Shown here one piece after another: positions 63,797-64,000 of a stretch of 64,000 nucleotides of DNA. Location: positions 62,001-126,000 of the forward strand of contig NZ_FNBD01000007.1 in NCBI RefSeq assembly GCF_900102165.1, read 5' to 3'. The first letter of the stretch is position 1. Every line of letters starts with the position of its first letter. Source of the stretch: Cellulophaga baltica (GTDB lineage Bacteria; Bacteroidota; Bacteroidia; Flavobacteriales; Flavobacteriaceae). The position numbers and the translations under genes are program-made. The notes below the pieces were generated by a model, which was not told where the DNA came from, did not search any database, and was given only the letters and a program-made list of their open reading frames with translations.

Positions 63797-64000
63797 CTAG
63801 AAAATTTCTCTTCCAGCAAAATGAAAAGCTCCTTCAATAGCAGCATTCTCATCACTATCAGAACCATGTACTGCATTCTCTCCAAGAGACGTAGCAAACA
63901 TTTTACGGATAGTACCATCTGCAGCCTCAGCTGGGTTAGTTGCACCAATTAAAGCTCTAAAATCTTCAACAGCATTATCTTTTTCTAAAATAGCAGCAAC
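63797..64000 (-). CDS. ndk: Nucleoside-diphosphate kinase, C-terminal part (cut by window edge)
   Basis: The 67 C-terminal residues are in the window. [20 protein letters not shown] and the catalytic-His motif [20 protein letters not shown] (His in VHGSDS) are diagnostic. It balances nucleoside triphosphate pools. The start lies beyond the right edge. A bidirectional terminator follows. Confidence 0.96.
   Translation of the reverse strand, partial: VAAILEKDNAVEDFRALIGATNPAEAADGTIRKMFATSLGENAVHGSDSDENAAIEGAFHFAGREIF

Overview
The window is a 64 kb piece of chromosome from a member of the Bacteroidota, most likely the family Flavobacteriaceae. The DNA is AT-rich, genes lack clear Shine-Dalgarno sites, and several starts are preceded by the Bacteroidota -7 box TAnnTTTG. 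The gene content is typical of marine flavobacteria: B12-dependent methylmalonyl-CoA mutase, DUF5683 in a parAB-dapB-lepB operon, paired rhomboids beside mutL, and many short lipoproteins and outer-membrane barrels. No rRNA, tRNA, CRISPR array, prophage or insertion sequence was recognised.

Layout. 1-2.9 kb: a polyamine-related group with a membrane spermidine-synthase-like protein (cut by the window edge), a YgiB-like lipoprotein, a glutathionylspermidine-synthase-like ATP-grasp enzyme and AdoMet decarboxylase SpeD. 3-9.8 kb: a leftward run of glgB, a GH31 alpha-glucosidase, an M48 lipoprotein protease and a UMF1 transporter. 9.9-22.5 kb: housekeeping and envelope genes including msrB, lpd, aroQ, xerD, ndh, an M20 amidohydrolase, an ECF sigma factor with a membrane partner, and an acyltransferase. 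22.6-31.5 kb: a Nudix hydrolase and a cyclophilin that start back to back, then TRIC and RDD genes facing a rightward membrane operon of SpoIIM, a multi-pass protein, DUF4129, DUF4350, MoxR and DUF58. 31.6-43.3 kb: the accessory part, with many proteins of unknown role (MORN-repeat protein, SGNH hydrolase, cupin, voltage-gated-like channel, VanW, DUF4488-like, XRE plus membrane pair, a frameshifted DUF4272 gene) and the longest gaps. 43.3-64 kb: core genes again: Bcr/CflA efflux, udk-divIC-mutA-mutB, parA-parB-DUF5683-dapB-lepB-wbqC-DUF6122, an EEP-family membrane protein, two rhomboids, mutL, ribH, a TPR protein, recF, DUF721/DciA and ndk (cut by the window edge).

How the genes work together. 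Clear functional units are glycogen branching and glucoside hydrolysis; the putative polyamine-ligation group; the MoxR/DUF58 membrane complex; propionyl/methylmalonyl-CoA conversion; chromosome segregation coupled to lysine/cell-wall synthesis and protein export; and DNA replication and repair (recF, DciA, mutL). The items most worth a second look are the polyamine-ligase group, the -1 frameshift at an A9T5 run in the DUF4272 gene, the channel with a cysteine-rich tail, MutL with a degenerate endonuclease motif, the unusual signal peptidase, and a palindromic intergenic element flanked by 13-bp direct repeats after recF. All function calls rest on motif recognition by eye; no database search was run.
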